DNA of 64,000 nt from Nocardia uniformis NBRC 13702. GTDB taxonomy: Bacteria > Actinomycetota > Actinomycetes > Mycobacteriales > Mycobacteriaceae. The translations under genes were made by a program, and so were the position numbers. The notes below the pieces were generated by a model. The model searched no databases, was not told the DNA's origin, and saw only the letters and a program-made list of their open reading frames with translations. The DNA lies in contig NZ_BDCE01000033.1 in the NCBI RefSeq assembly GCF_001613345.1, positions 62,001 through 126,000 of the forward strand, written 5' to 3'. Shown here one piece after another: positions 53,401 through 55,976 of this stretch (the first letter of the stretch is position 1; every line of letters begins with the position of its first letter).

Positions 53401-53873
53401 GCGACCGCGGACATGAGCCTGACGGCAATCGCCCGGATTCCCATCCGGGTTATCGTGATTGCCGCCGCCGACACCGCCGGGGCCGTAGGCGGGAAGATCC
53501 ACGCCGCCGCGATCTCGGCCGCCAGCAGGGCCAGCGACGTGATCATCATGAGTTTCGCGTAGTCGATTTCGGTACCGACACCGTCCGCGCCCTCGGCCAG
53601 CTGGTCGAATGCCTCCGCCATCTTTTCCAACGAGGTATCGCCGGTACGCAGGCCGTCGAACAGCTTGGTCATCTCCTCGACGCCCTCGCCCGATGGATAG
53701 GCGGTGAGCGTCTTGTACTTGGCGTCGTCGAGATAGGGCAGAACCTCACGCAGATCGGCTGCGGCTGTACGCCAGTCGTCGGCCAGCGCCCACATACCGT
53801 CTTCATCGCCGTGCGGCCATTCCGAGCCGGCGACCCATTCCAGCCATTTCAGATAGCCGGGAATGTCACCCAT
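35058..53873 (-). CDS. Giant 2: type VII polymorphic effector with metallopeptidase domains (6271 aa)
   Basis: One uninterrupted 18.8-kb frame. Approximate domains: CpnT-like/WXG100-like N-domain (1-340); Gly/Ser/Asp/Pro linker (345-835); deamidase-like domain lacking the catalytic Cys and His (840-990); charged RQPxPDE repeats (1005-1140); duplicated module A (1245-2275) and B (2440-3825) of unknown family; coiled-coil with a 48-residue tandem duplication (4054-4173); metallopeptidase HESVH (4327); dead copy HAAIH (4752); divergent kinase-like segment (4905-5035); uncharacterised domain (5118-5260); two tandem metallopeptidases HEFGH (5434) and HELGH (5741); proline-rich stalk (5880-6140); immunity-like tail (6142-6271). 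The ATG at 53873 lies 17 bp after a YbaB-like gene. Unlike giant 1 it ends in a domain related to the product of 12592-13320 rather than an obvious toxin. Export by ESX is inferred from the N-domain and the WXG neighbour. Confidence 0.9.
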   Translation of the reverse strand: MGDIPGYLKWLEWVAGSEWPHGDEDGMWALADDWRTAAADLREVLPYLDDAKYKTLTAYPSGEGVEEMTKLFDGLRTGDTSLEKMAEAFDQLAEGADGVGTEIDYAKLMMITSLALLAAEIAAAWIFPPTAPAVSAAAITITRMGIRAIAVRLMSAVARHVGGMRTWLQFLAKHVAIDFAIGVGQEVGIQAWQISQDHRKDLNLDQIVVAAASSAAGGAAAGPIGDKMGDWLGNRMKPWMSGALTGAGAGLVGGTVGVYAGAATQLGLDTLVHGKSWDESWGNFQNAATDWHSILGGAAPAGVLSGALTGASKAQATQYYHGRYPDIYRATPDLGGLNRIGNLPGVPPGGLGDPTPDGSAPPPSQAGGNDPGGSNDPGRNQSPGDSGNQNSGRGPGAGDDGGESRANAPSPGAGPGDTRAGVPGADDGAAPGDARTGEQGSGAGPDAGAPLGDSRAGLPDDGAGPGDSPAGAPSVGDGPGDAPGADQTADPGTPGQADSGGARTTGEADGDGSSRSTGEGEGGTGESGAAPGRSADRTDADTPTGSDDSAAPRAGGPQANPSGSSSTTDNVTGTTDSPTSTTPAVDSRVGAGPADAGTSTGLTPPIGAIPPAGTTGAPAATAGAATGGAAPARGGEVRPQPGTSPPARVSPAPAVTPLGDASRADQQQTPDDSDTHTGEQRADTPASPSDGDSRTAVRNSDSDDTNVGDASRAGAAQPHSGISPVEPSSNVQARTTDSEVAPRRTTEEDDTSLLADPGPVPPVPAPAPSAPDPSTPAGPTTGQSTNRRVDNENPSDDTSSDGDQRPDDQRQDDDQRADDSSRTDNDSRTNDDSRTEGDRNSRGPAQQALADIKAATDSESIRVPDRTVGPDGMYPEELVLAAGGEMRRFTDHDAMAQRMRDEGAYRRRRGEDDRIFALVVDSAADGASPRPYLMVHENGRITVREPGADAGQPFPPTIPQDLSTTHALLFDNAGKPIHALTDETRAHYARALLRRLEEDAADDETPPAPDEEPQQPRPDEEETRQPQPDEDGARQPQPDEGESRRPESDEGEVRQPRPGDEESPQPQPDGESRQPLPDEAESRQPQRDEEESRQPLPDEGETRQRQPDGDESRQSGPDENKVSRPEVDADESRTPVPGVGEPVAPATPRAESDLDSSGAGDESALPVVRGEGPVARNQLEEQSSPEQQVVPAAGDGGSKKPPSEPPVPPASPDEPADDGSPRKPRPDSDSDDSSVLEPSDILPPAGDDTTDATIDIDGESVPVRLAPDGTHRWRVVTPGDGENRTSSEDSTTPKRESALRRMWNRLRDKIYIRGHEGDNPKYPSGSGEDGRGQTALRDAVVNAPDLVGPDPTPAPPAPPPQGPVVRENPAAGGGDEFPNVVRILKESITFWQNRENIPILKHLSSRIATQAGEHMPLYTSDGDEYQPWITDGDPDAVRQGIVTTLENGLTTPEQARADLELLLSSVSDAELRRRILVDLAVDDLSTPEDVRTGLLDLLNTATDPELRERIIDSLYDNDLIDAAEAARLDRTPIPEQSTEVEPLPEPDAPPADESLTDMARRLGFDLPDEDPETVRRVLDEQQYRVLRAAGAIEGLGDAARRLHEEVSRPYSWRDADGTPGANDDGRSGTSVPIGEVSRSFFDDNPMGHFVHDLLNAMGENPGLRGTPGVNNGADPLPEWNKVGENPELGRDDGLPPYFQHALRRDQLVDELSTWTQMFGLDINDIDPSNPDPTLDRLRAANNDRAAGLADFAAAAADVLARADDPSGVGEPYGDQIARIPLGEGQPDLLVVIDGARGRDEVLADTLAAHPDLGTALRDGEVQVDYRQVRTDESGQTHLDQVDTPRVHHHRENLDGRELIVTMVRDGDGDWRAVPHTVEPVSDMPAAADGARDRGADPDPDAVPDAGMPRSPEELLREMGALARELGLDLDDLGISPDGVHPERLTDTVALQKILNALRASQIEALADFIRTNNDIQTFYDIAQRRAPLAQRLGLSEAELTPRAIADGLTDASQRKALRIQQIQDIAAYAKQLRGVDAAAVDAARDRLARQLGVKPEDLFPDKYVKNEAGRLVFEPDPSGLDAAKLRKLIFDLEQDGDPRLLRNALAEYAAALMAVDPYSEVPRGDRAADPRNADAEAPVHDTDALSGLRDIVADATPSRDPLDFPRAVADAVARAQARNGDEASPGAGDPTTRPQSGADWARLVGVDLAATDNETFRKVYEAYRDGRIDKHEGLSPADLAAAVDALRDEVGHRADQISALAKLAEEFHRLAQQGRLPGDGPATPDPPDGPTPAGPPSDSGPKSDGGDTGALPPHTAEPTAPQLDQSGQDKASEVDTVELDTSEVDTVELDTSEVDTLELETPESGPERPGAPTPSQGREPFGSDKSADGGAPPPTVPGADGGSQQPPIGPPGDGGPTDPPSEPPSGAGDSEGSDGRPRDNRDPLDDIRQFLAQPEVRDGGVDPVPLTDAEREYVRRLAAALGLEASFAGNRDPLGTLRELAEIARARGFLDDPDNAATMRYPDDFDPLTVDELHGGEDFWREADPELRQRIVAELRSMGLGYLTTVAPAITAGPDVAQLSPSGSDADPSSGNRAPQPHPTPTLVRGDADLASDLTRRLGLTDADVHPDSIDRTIAHLRYWNLLTAGAIEGLADSIARHEAATDAVHQRQIAATRDGWAQLLSIDSSALRPDSHARTLADLRAETMRRAEDIAALADSARTVPPDPTAGDTRKLVLDVDGERIPVTLRLDGNGTPRVSDPDNPSEGVLEPRPDNLPERLDTRHAELLNKLADPKQRFTLRERWELAKIEWQIAKRDGLLRQQLREQFSPSTFGYGGPYPKYPSGSGWDGEGQTALSDMAGITDPDASGTFNPARIAKEGFLMGRKRELIPLMNLLRRIPFLRWLATGRTPDEAGEHIPVLDEDGDEYQYWIDDADADLLAEMEEELKLAGLMDPDDTFFPATDSRELPSTNTPEIVAGESHSDPDGPSRSTDNGSEPIARTSQDEELLAAARAAGIRLPDTDPETVRRVLAEHEYRAMRRAAAIEGLAEAARRYIAEDARLPFLREVAFDDNDPLGRFLNELVAMDGGQTLLHWGGVNNGAEPGPHWADPREGELSDSENDGLREHFENALRRDQIQDERSVWAQLLGVDLTDLGPRDLTDLTADEVVRALLDLPQDQRLRLFSDLYIDFLSELVSGLPPDVLNPVLAQVDPADFRLHFPGMSAAELAEHLSSLSPEALEPFLGNMGEPTLARILADLDAGQLRELLAGRDPSDRAELLAGLDRADVIRIQQELSEARLRRTVDLLRQEIGDRADALAEFARVAAPHLRADADPERMRQLLDEWTGAHRGRPLGDGVVRMPDPDRGPDRLVVFDGHGDRDRLLADTLAAHPDLADAVNHGDAIVDYRAAWVDRTGELHVDTTDTPQVRHFHGEVDGHDVNVTLLRDGDAPWQPVPDIASESAGTDSLPIRDRTAAELRSELDRLAGELGIDPADPNLARTVADQLVANALRAAQVEGLADFARSAKDIETFATINAARDRLANRLGIDPRNPTPEAIADALTEPNRRNASQRQRIQDLTSYAKQLSGHINSDAVSAARDQLARRLGIAPELLRPGKYLMGDDPHFAAMGENRESNEHIYVPHADKKRIDPGALFDEIAQQLRTGNADRARQALEEFARALLELDPYTDVGGNRTADPRAGDGEVRVSDADSPGQLRDIVGDPAAFTDALADPTRQPGIDPAGPPRASRDWARIIGVDITDADAEQLAKVYGEYRDGKIEKHEGLTPEELTRLQAELRTELRQRARQLEELAALVEERQRRATEDAPAPTPPADDPGARIDAALQRESDLLDDAARQRRAVMDILAADSAAAVRERDAALAALRDAMVGLPVNEADVTSGRQRAADTVEGLRDTTMRVLDMPSRLAAIDALEAAATRFDDAVDRLAILDRAMATAMERDTLLTAGASLVTDRVGVVDGEPPVILVVGWTDTDAPQVWDQARQQHSELAELADQGVPVQRLIIDFDDQGRITVTRGDINPEVAEQSAEPPAAQRDSVDPLARFDASVRAADERFDELLRQTNERLDEVQRTIDAGFDELLREIESGPDEEGLESSASPDASPAAQQDSADPLARFDASVRAADERFDELLRQTNERLDEVQRTIDAGFDELLREIENGPDDDGPEPSAPPAGRPDSPPDTPSSGTARTPDTDTPDDSAGIPRTPGVDGALDTPAWGDTSPNAAGAQPDSQSAAAPGVRSLDSSADQVRDLLAQTEVGRRLLALLDNGPISERFDLAHEDGRAGELRRGELAVVTYTSGTDHVRQALVMAHESVHAQYLLDGRSAREEIRTLDRDAFIRAMIDEEVEANIRRIELAQELRDLGYDIRAEENTRRIEQKYLDTYARGVSEAAMTPFVLRDPSMAMDPDATHAFARDLAAAAIRADITALASDSGQTYADFYGAAWDRLNTPVDEDGPRTHSPTTAEAADRLRNAALRQQAARLRTEQAAAELADAATALGLDPTADPNSLREAANQRREQLSDEPAADTTPELRRLDHDLRTLADLADQYELARFEVQQRSDELAADAARDVLTAMPPAEGQLLGDHVALIPGAPDRLVVAAPPGEHQRVLDEVARNPEAAHRISRAGEPERIAVETDRNGRVRVDSDDLPQATPTNRVAEIDPEFLAATATAARVDRLLGVLADLPAGQWASQTLHDLGVQVVHRSDAPPRFFPARDTLVLDPGMTDGEYLLAMVHAAIHADIAHRDPVSAAQRRMQSSREDYVRRMVAAESRAYALEVVVARQLRAAGYDLPVSPLEQIYTDAFDAARADVENAIPDTPVAELDRIANQAGLQALRPVLADHRPADSESYAESYGRAWDVAHGVRSFADRVDDALASGIAAREVRGEPAGARWTERITFNNGTVLDRVIMLTGPRRDAELDARYADAEELAMLVGRAVGANVPQVHRHRSTVLYLEPMSGTVVSDKFVNAHEMYLDEPGARELGLLNVLTGAPGRDGYGWMLGAGNTVIGIGHHLSFGNDTVAGNTLSPFAEHFQHRRPDGTVHPVDHTLTPSELAAIRRRLEGLRQEFATRGREQWYDAMLERLSELKNAAAPELPEDAVPVPGGGFLAEAGTIYINRYGGDENYGLFASVSADGVLFLDLKVGPETPSGSVMFADAMRALGDRVQAIEGNWFGRPGTLTDNLATFDATLQAGFTPEEAARYTHTGQLAAQYGFTEVSIDRTTLEGPPSEHVGVTVRFTRPDDTDGDTVPDPAHAHPLERTDEGPEFFDGNGWVSESVVPESDWSPRPDDVWSTLDRDGVAELLGQRWDLEVRGFDDLRVDVEVLREFARAIDDMLTLRPDAHLQAVEIGSSFDPAAFMDTWPETHAGRLRTAKVVMNIDWAANPHAWAAEAREGEARGFHIPGTGTRPIYAIVIHEFGHVLDFDGQGISRGMVVDALTRHFVDKYGWDGTMQPLLDWLAQLSAYSFMDADRYGRLNKPEALADAFLDVVLNGSAASEPAAVLYRLLNTVAAAHGVPDRGGEVQQLPPGSTSDNRPDSDHISRIDASDHRRSPEDRTGRQADELPPTDDGRPAAAHDPGGPAASDSDADWSPRPADEWSALDRDEIEQRLREHFGLEVEGFANSRVDPEVLREVARALDDVLTRYGIIDLRRIVIGPIPDDPDVYAHAWPAFADDGSLYTDRIVLNESFASDPAEFARWLRRDEANGIVPGSGARPVFSTIVHELGHALDHAGGKRARAGALDALFDHYEQTYAAIDVDDPAQVQRFHDWWHQLSFYGWDEGRFNAHEALAEAFTDVELNGEVASEPAKVLYWTLLDAIAQQSNSHAAFVDGTGLDPEGPGRRRSPDSGTTPSLEPDNPLQPTGTRGYRSHIPHPPHEFEVELPDFPHIAPMPPGPWPIPEPPASPEPPTPPERPQPPEWPDLPLPPNLPDLPGTPPPPELPDVPVPPQPELPDVPLPPDLPVPQPPQPDLPDLPGSPLPPELPDVPVPPQPELPDVPFPPDLPIPRPPQPPELPDLPPPPGLPDLSDPPRVPDQPVPSVPELPDFPGLPNPPAPPGAPTYPDGPAVQQPSWPNPQHSGSAPNPSMPPLPPMPPGQSGAAPGAHHRRPAERGNGPRTNGIDNSDRNGEIVVRPYTGFGAFASFDPTTGRLQAMPMDVRQLGGVFGDLGEIRAVFYRAAGRLALRLGEWVIDLDDPAVRVHWAHTARRMARFAITAGDAVVFDIGYQSIGGDLDMGLLIRDVLADPIRRTEMFK
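35827..36010 (-). repeat. Proline-rich stalk repeat in giant 2
   Basis: Units encoding PELPDVPxPPxLP recur; a stretch of about 57 bp at 35827-35883 recurs at 35953-36009 with nearly the same sequence (126-bp period, 42 residues). The wider Pro-rich zone spans about 35450-36230. Confidence 0.75.
36230..37990 (-). other. Giant 2 tandem metallopeptidases (HEFGH and HELGH)
   Basis: Two homologous domains each open with DWSPRPxDxWSxLDRD, contain HExxH (H5434/H5438 and H5741/H5745) and later an EALADAF or EALAEAF segment that could give the third, glutamate zinc ligand. HExxH plus E-x-x-A-x-A-F resembles the catalytic layout of anthrax lethal factor-like zinc peptidases. Confidence 0.72.
40700..40960 (-). 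other. Giant 2 metallopeptidase domain HESVH
   Basis: LVMAHESVHAQYLLDG carries the zinc motif HESVH (H4327/E4328/H4331), with a following DEEVEANIR segment that may supply the third ligand. A related segment about 420 residues later (AMVHAAIHAD) has lost the catalytic Glu. Confidence 0.65.
41355..41712 (-). repeat. 142-bp direct repeat in giant 2 coiled-coil
   Basis: Segments 41355-41496 and 41571-41712 are identical apart from one base by eye, 216 bp (72 codons) apart. They encode a helical unit with FDELLRQTNERLDEVQR. The identity at wobble positions indicates a recent duplication or gene conversion. Confidence 0.92.
42410..50140 (-). repeat. Giant 2 duplicated modules A and B
   Basis: Module A (about 47050-50140) and module B (about 42410-45660 with an added N-part to 46560) share the same succession: IDGESVPV / VDGERIPV, KYPSGSG, AGEHMP / AGEHIP, DPETVRRVL, AIEGL, GVNNGA, ALRRDQ, TLAAHPDL, DTPxVxH, and KHEGL. 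They are diverged at the DNA level, so the duplication is old. No enzyme motif was recognised. Confidence 0.78.
46801..46886 (-). repeat. 30-bp tandem repeat encoding SEVDTVELDT
   Basis: Nearly three copies of a 30-bp unit encode an acidic SEVDTVELDT ladder in the linker between modules A and B. Confidence 0.85.
50450..50870 (-). repeat. RQPxPDE repeat linker in giant 2
   Basis: About twelve degenerate 10-12-residue units (ESRQPLPDE, ETRQPQPDE and similar) form a highly charged, probably extended linker. Confidence 0.75.
50900..51350 (-). other. Giant 2 degenerate deamidase-like domain
   Basis: VGPDGMYPEELVLAAGGEMR and the later PYLMVHENGRITVREPG match the Tox-PL-like domains of giant 1, but the expected Cys (GPAQQAL instead of NNCA-like) and His (SPRPYL instead of GAHGY) are absent, so this copy should be inactive. 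Confidence 0.68.
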
Positions 53874-53890
53874 ATGCGATTACCCCGCGG

Positions 53891-54430
53891 TCACCAACTG
53901 GATTCGGTGACCCCATGCGCCGGCTTCCGCTCGTGGTCGTGGGACTCGACGTCGCTGAATTCCAATGCCGGCGTGGCGCCCTCGTCCGGTTCGGCCTGCG
54001 CAGCGGCACTATTCGTCGAATCATCGCCAGTCGGCGGGGAGGTGGGAACCGTTGGCGGCGTCGGTATTTGACTGGCGAAGTCGGGCATGTCCTCGATCAG
54101 ATCCGATAGTTTCGGTAACCGCGACCGCTGATCCTGCAGCGGTGCCAGCAGTTCACTGCCACGGCGGGCGACCTCGGCGGCCGCCTGCTTCGCGGCCTCG
54201 GTCACCGCGCGGGCGATCTCGCCATAGCCGAGATCGTCGATATCCGAGCTGAACTTCGTCTCGATCACCACGCCATCGGCATTCACCGTGACCGTTACCC
54301 GCTTATTGCGCACACTGGCGGTGGCTGTGAGTCGCGCCCGCTCCTGCTGTAGCTGGCCGATGGTCCGCAACTGCTCTCGCACATCGCCGAGTACGGACAT
54401 CATTTCCGCGCGTGCGTTCTCATTCACCAT
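53891..54430 (-). CDS. YbaB/EbfC-like protein with conserved GVTESSW tail, giant 2 module
   Basis: A 179-aa paralogue of the gene at 31908-32426. The YbaB-like core (RVTVTVNADGVVIETKFSSD, then AAAEVARRG and RLPKLSDLIEDMPD) is well conserved, the acidic Pro/Thr-rich middle is not, and the last residues GVTESSW are. It lies 17 bp before giant 2. The ATG at 54430 was chosen by homology; the ribosome site is weak (GGGAAG, rather far), so translation may depend on the WXG gene 19 bp upstream. Confidence 0.82.
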   Translation of the reverse strand: MVNENARAEMMSVLGDVREQLRTIGQLQQERARLTATASVRNKRVTVTVNADGVVIETKFSSDIDDLGYGEIARAVTEAAKQAAAEVARRGSELLAPLQDQRSRLPKLSDLIEDMPDFASQIPTPPTVPTSPPTGDDSTNSAAAQAEPDEGATPALEFSDVESHDHERKPAHGVTESSW

Positions 54431-54449
54431 GGGGTGCACCACTTCCCGA

Positions 54450-54764
54450 TCACCGGAAAGTGTCGCGAGTGGCCAGCTCCTGCGCCTCCAACTTGTCGGC
54501 GGCCTTGGTTTGGCCGGTCGAGAAGCCCGCGAAGGTCGTCCGGATATTTCCCAGGCTTTCGAAGAAGTCGTCACGCGCCGCGATGTAGCCCTGGTCGCCC
54601 TCGGAGAACTGGGTGCCGATCTTGTCGTCGCCCCAGGGCGCGCCCCGGCCATTCAATGACCCTTTCAACGTTGTCAGCACGCTGTCGACCCGGTCACGCA
54701 CCTCGCCAGTCGCATCCGCGGCCTTACGGAGCAGGTCCTCGTACACCTCGAGAGGTTGTGTCAT
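54450..54764 (-). CDS. WXG100-like protein of the giant 2 module
   Basis: A 104-aa helical protein with the turn APWGDDKIGTQFSEG, paralogous to 32521-32835. It is the first gene of the giant 2 module. ATG at 54764 has GAGGAG 8 bp upstream; the in-frame GTG at 54773 does not. The 190-bp divergent region behind it separates it from the plus-strand regulator gene and must hold promoters for both directions. Confidence 0.82.
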   Translation of the reverse strand: MTQPLEVYEDLLRKAADATGEVRDRVDSVLTTLKGSLNGRGAPWGDDKIGTQFSEGDQGYIAARDDFFESLGNIRTTFAGFSTGQTKAADKLEAQELATRDTFR

Positions 54765-54911
54765 CGATTCCACTCCTCGGCGCTGGCGCGGGCGTTCGGC
54801 TTCTCCCCCGCTCGACTGGTACGTGAAAGACGTTGACAGCCAATAGCAAATCGTTCGTATCGCTAACTTGAACGCAGGGTTGCTGGCTGGCGAATCAGGC
54901 CCCCTACTACC

Positions 54912-54932
54912 GCAGTACAGTTAACGTATTGC
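54912..54932. promoter_or_regulatory. Imperfect palindrome, likely operator before the HxlR gene
   Basis: Arms GCAGTAC and GTATTGC flank AGTTAAC, ending 22 bp before the regulator ATG. The core TACAGTTAACG recurs, inverted and with one change, before the carotenoid-oxygenase gene. The same intergenic region (54765-54954) also holds a consensus TTGACA at 54833-54838 with no good -10 at 17 bp. Confidence 0.55.
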
Positions 54933-54954
54933 AATTATCGAGGATGGGGGCACC

Positions 54955-55902
54955 ATGGCGGCACCGGATACCTCGGCCGGTTCCCTTACCGTTAGCGGCG
55001 TGACCAATCCGGTGGCTGCCACCTTCGACCTGCTCGGGGACCGTCTGACCTTGACGATCCTGCGGCACGCCTTCGTGCACCGCGCGCGGCGGTTCAATCA
55101 GTGGATGGAGCGCACCGGTGCGCCGCCCGCCATGTTGACCGCGCGGCTGAATGCGCTGGTCGATGCGGGTGTGCTGGTTCGGGCGCCGCAGCCGGGCGCG
55201 GCGGAGCGGCATGAATATCGGCTTACCGCGCTCGGACTGGCCACCTGGGAGATTCTCGTCTGCGTGTGGGCCTGGCAGCGCGAGTGGACTGCCGAGGGGG
55301 CGGTGCTGCCGGAGTTGGTGCATGTGGAGTGTGGGCATCGGGGGCCGCCGATGCTTATGTGTCGGGGGTGCGGGCGGACTGTGACCACGCATGACACTGC
55401 GGTCGAGTTGTCGGAGGATGCGCTGTGGCACATCACTTCTGGGCGGCGGCGGTCGTCGCGGGGTAGTGCCGCCACCTCCGATGACGCGCAGTTCGAGGAG
55501 ATCATGCAGGCCATTGGGGATCGGTGGAGTGCGTCGGTGACGGGGTTGGCGTTGGCGGGGGTGCGGCGGTTCGGGGAGTTTCGGGATGCTTTGCGGATGT
55601 CGCCTACGACGTTGACGGAGCGACTGTCTCGGCTGTGCGATGCGGGGATTATGGCGCGGCCGGAGGATGCGGCGGAGTATCGGTTGACGCCGCGGGGGCG
55701 TGGGTTGTTCGGGGTGTTCGCGTTTCTGCTGGCCTGGGCGGAGTTGGCGCATCCGGAGGTGTCGGAAACGGGGTTGCGGATTCGGCATCTCGGGTGCGGG
55801 GAGGTGCTCGCTCCGGCATTGCGGTGTCGGGGGTGTGAGGCGCGGCTGGGGCGGACCGATGTGCGGTTCGAGCCGATGCCGAGCCTTGACAGTCTTCGCT
55901 GA
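54955..55902 (+). CDS. Tandem HxlR-type transcriptional regulator (two fused winged helices)
   Basis: A 315-aa protein made of two HxlR-like units. Unit 1 (about 18-110) has FDLLGDRLTLTILRHAF, an HTH (PPAMLTARLNALVDAGVL) and a wing; unit 2 (about 180-265) has MQAIGDRWSASVTGLAL and TTLTERLSRLCDAGIM. Each is followed by a Cys-rich stretch (VECGH then CRGCGR; GCGEV then CRGCEA), which may bind zinc. A single chain with two DNA-binding units can act as a pseudo-dimer. Similar palindromes before this gene and before the next one suggest autoregulation and control of the downstream operon. The second half is strikingly rich in G-ending codons compared with the giants. Confidence 0.88.
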   Translation: MAAPDTSAGSLTVSGVTNPVAATFDLLGDRLTLTILRHAFVHRARRFNQWMERTGAPPAMLTARLNALVDAGVLVRAPQPGAAERHEYRLTALGLATWEILVCVWAWQREWTAEGAVLPELVHVECGHRGPPMLMCRGCGRTVTTHDTAVELSEDALWHITSGRRRSSRGSAATSDDAQFEEIMQAIGDRWSASVTGLALAGVRRFGEFRDALRMSPTTLTERLSRLCDAGIMARPEDAAEYRLTPRGRGLFGVFAFLLAWAELAHPEVSETGLRIRHLGCGEVLAPALRCRGCEARLGRTDVRFEPMPSLDSLR

Positions 55903-55911
55903 GACGCGTAT

Positions 55912-55930
55912 CACTTCATTAACTGTAGTG
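55912..55930. promoter_or_regulatory. Imperfect palindrome, likely operator before the catabolic operon
   Basis: CACT and AGTG arms enclose a centre with TTCATTAACTGT. Read on the minus strand it contains TACAGTTAATG, one base different from the core of the site before the regulator gene. It lies 47 bp upstream of the carotenoid-oxygenase ATG, just after the regulator stop. Confidence 0.55.
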
Positions 55931-55976
55931 AAACTTATCGGGGCGATACCGCCCCTGCGCCTTCGGAGGCAGTCCC

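Noticed and set aside
54833..54863. TTGACA -35 hexamer on the plus strand before the HxlR gene
   Set aside because: The only -10-like candidate (TATCGC) is 19 bp away and poor, so I mention it only within the operator entry.
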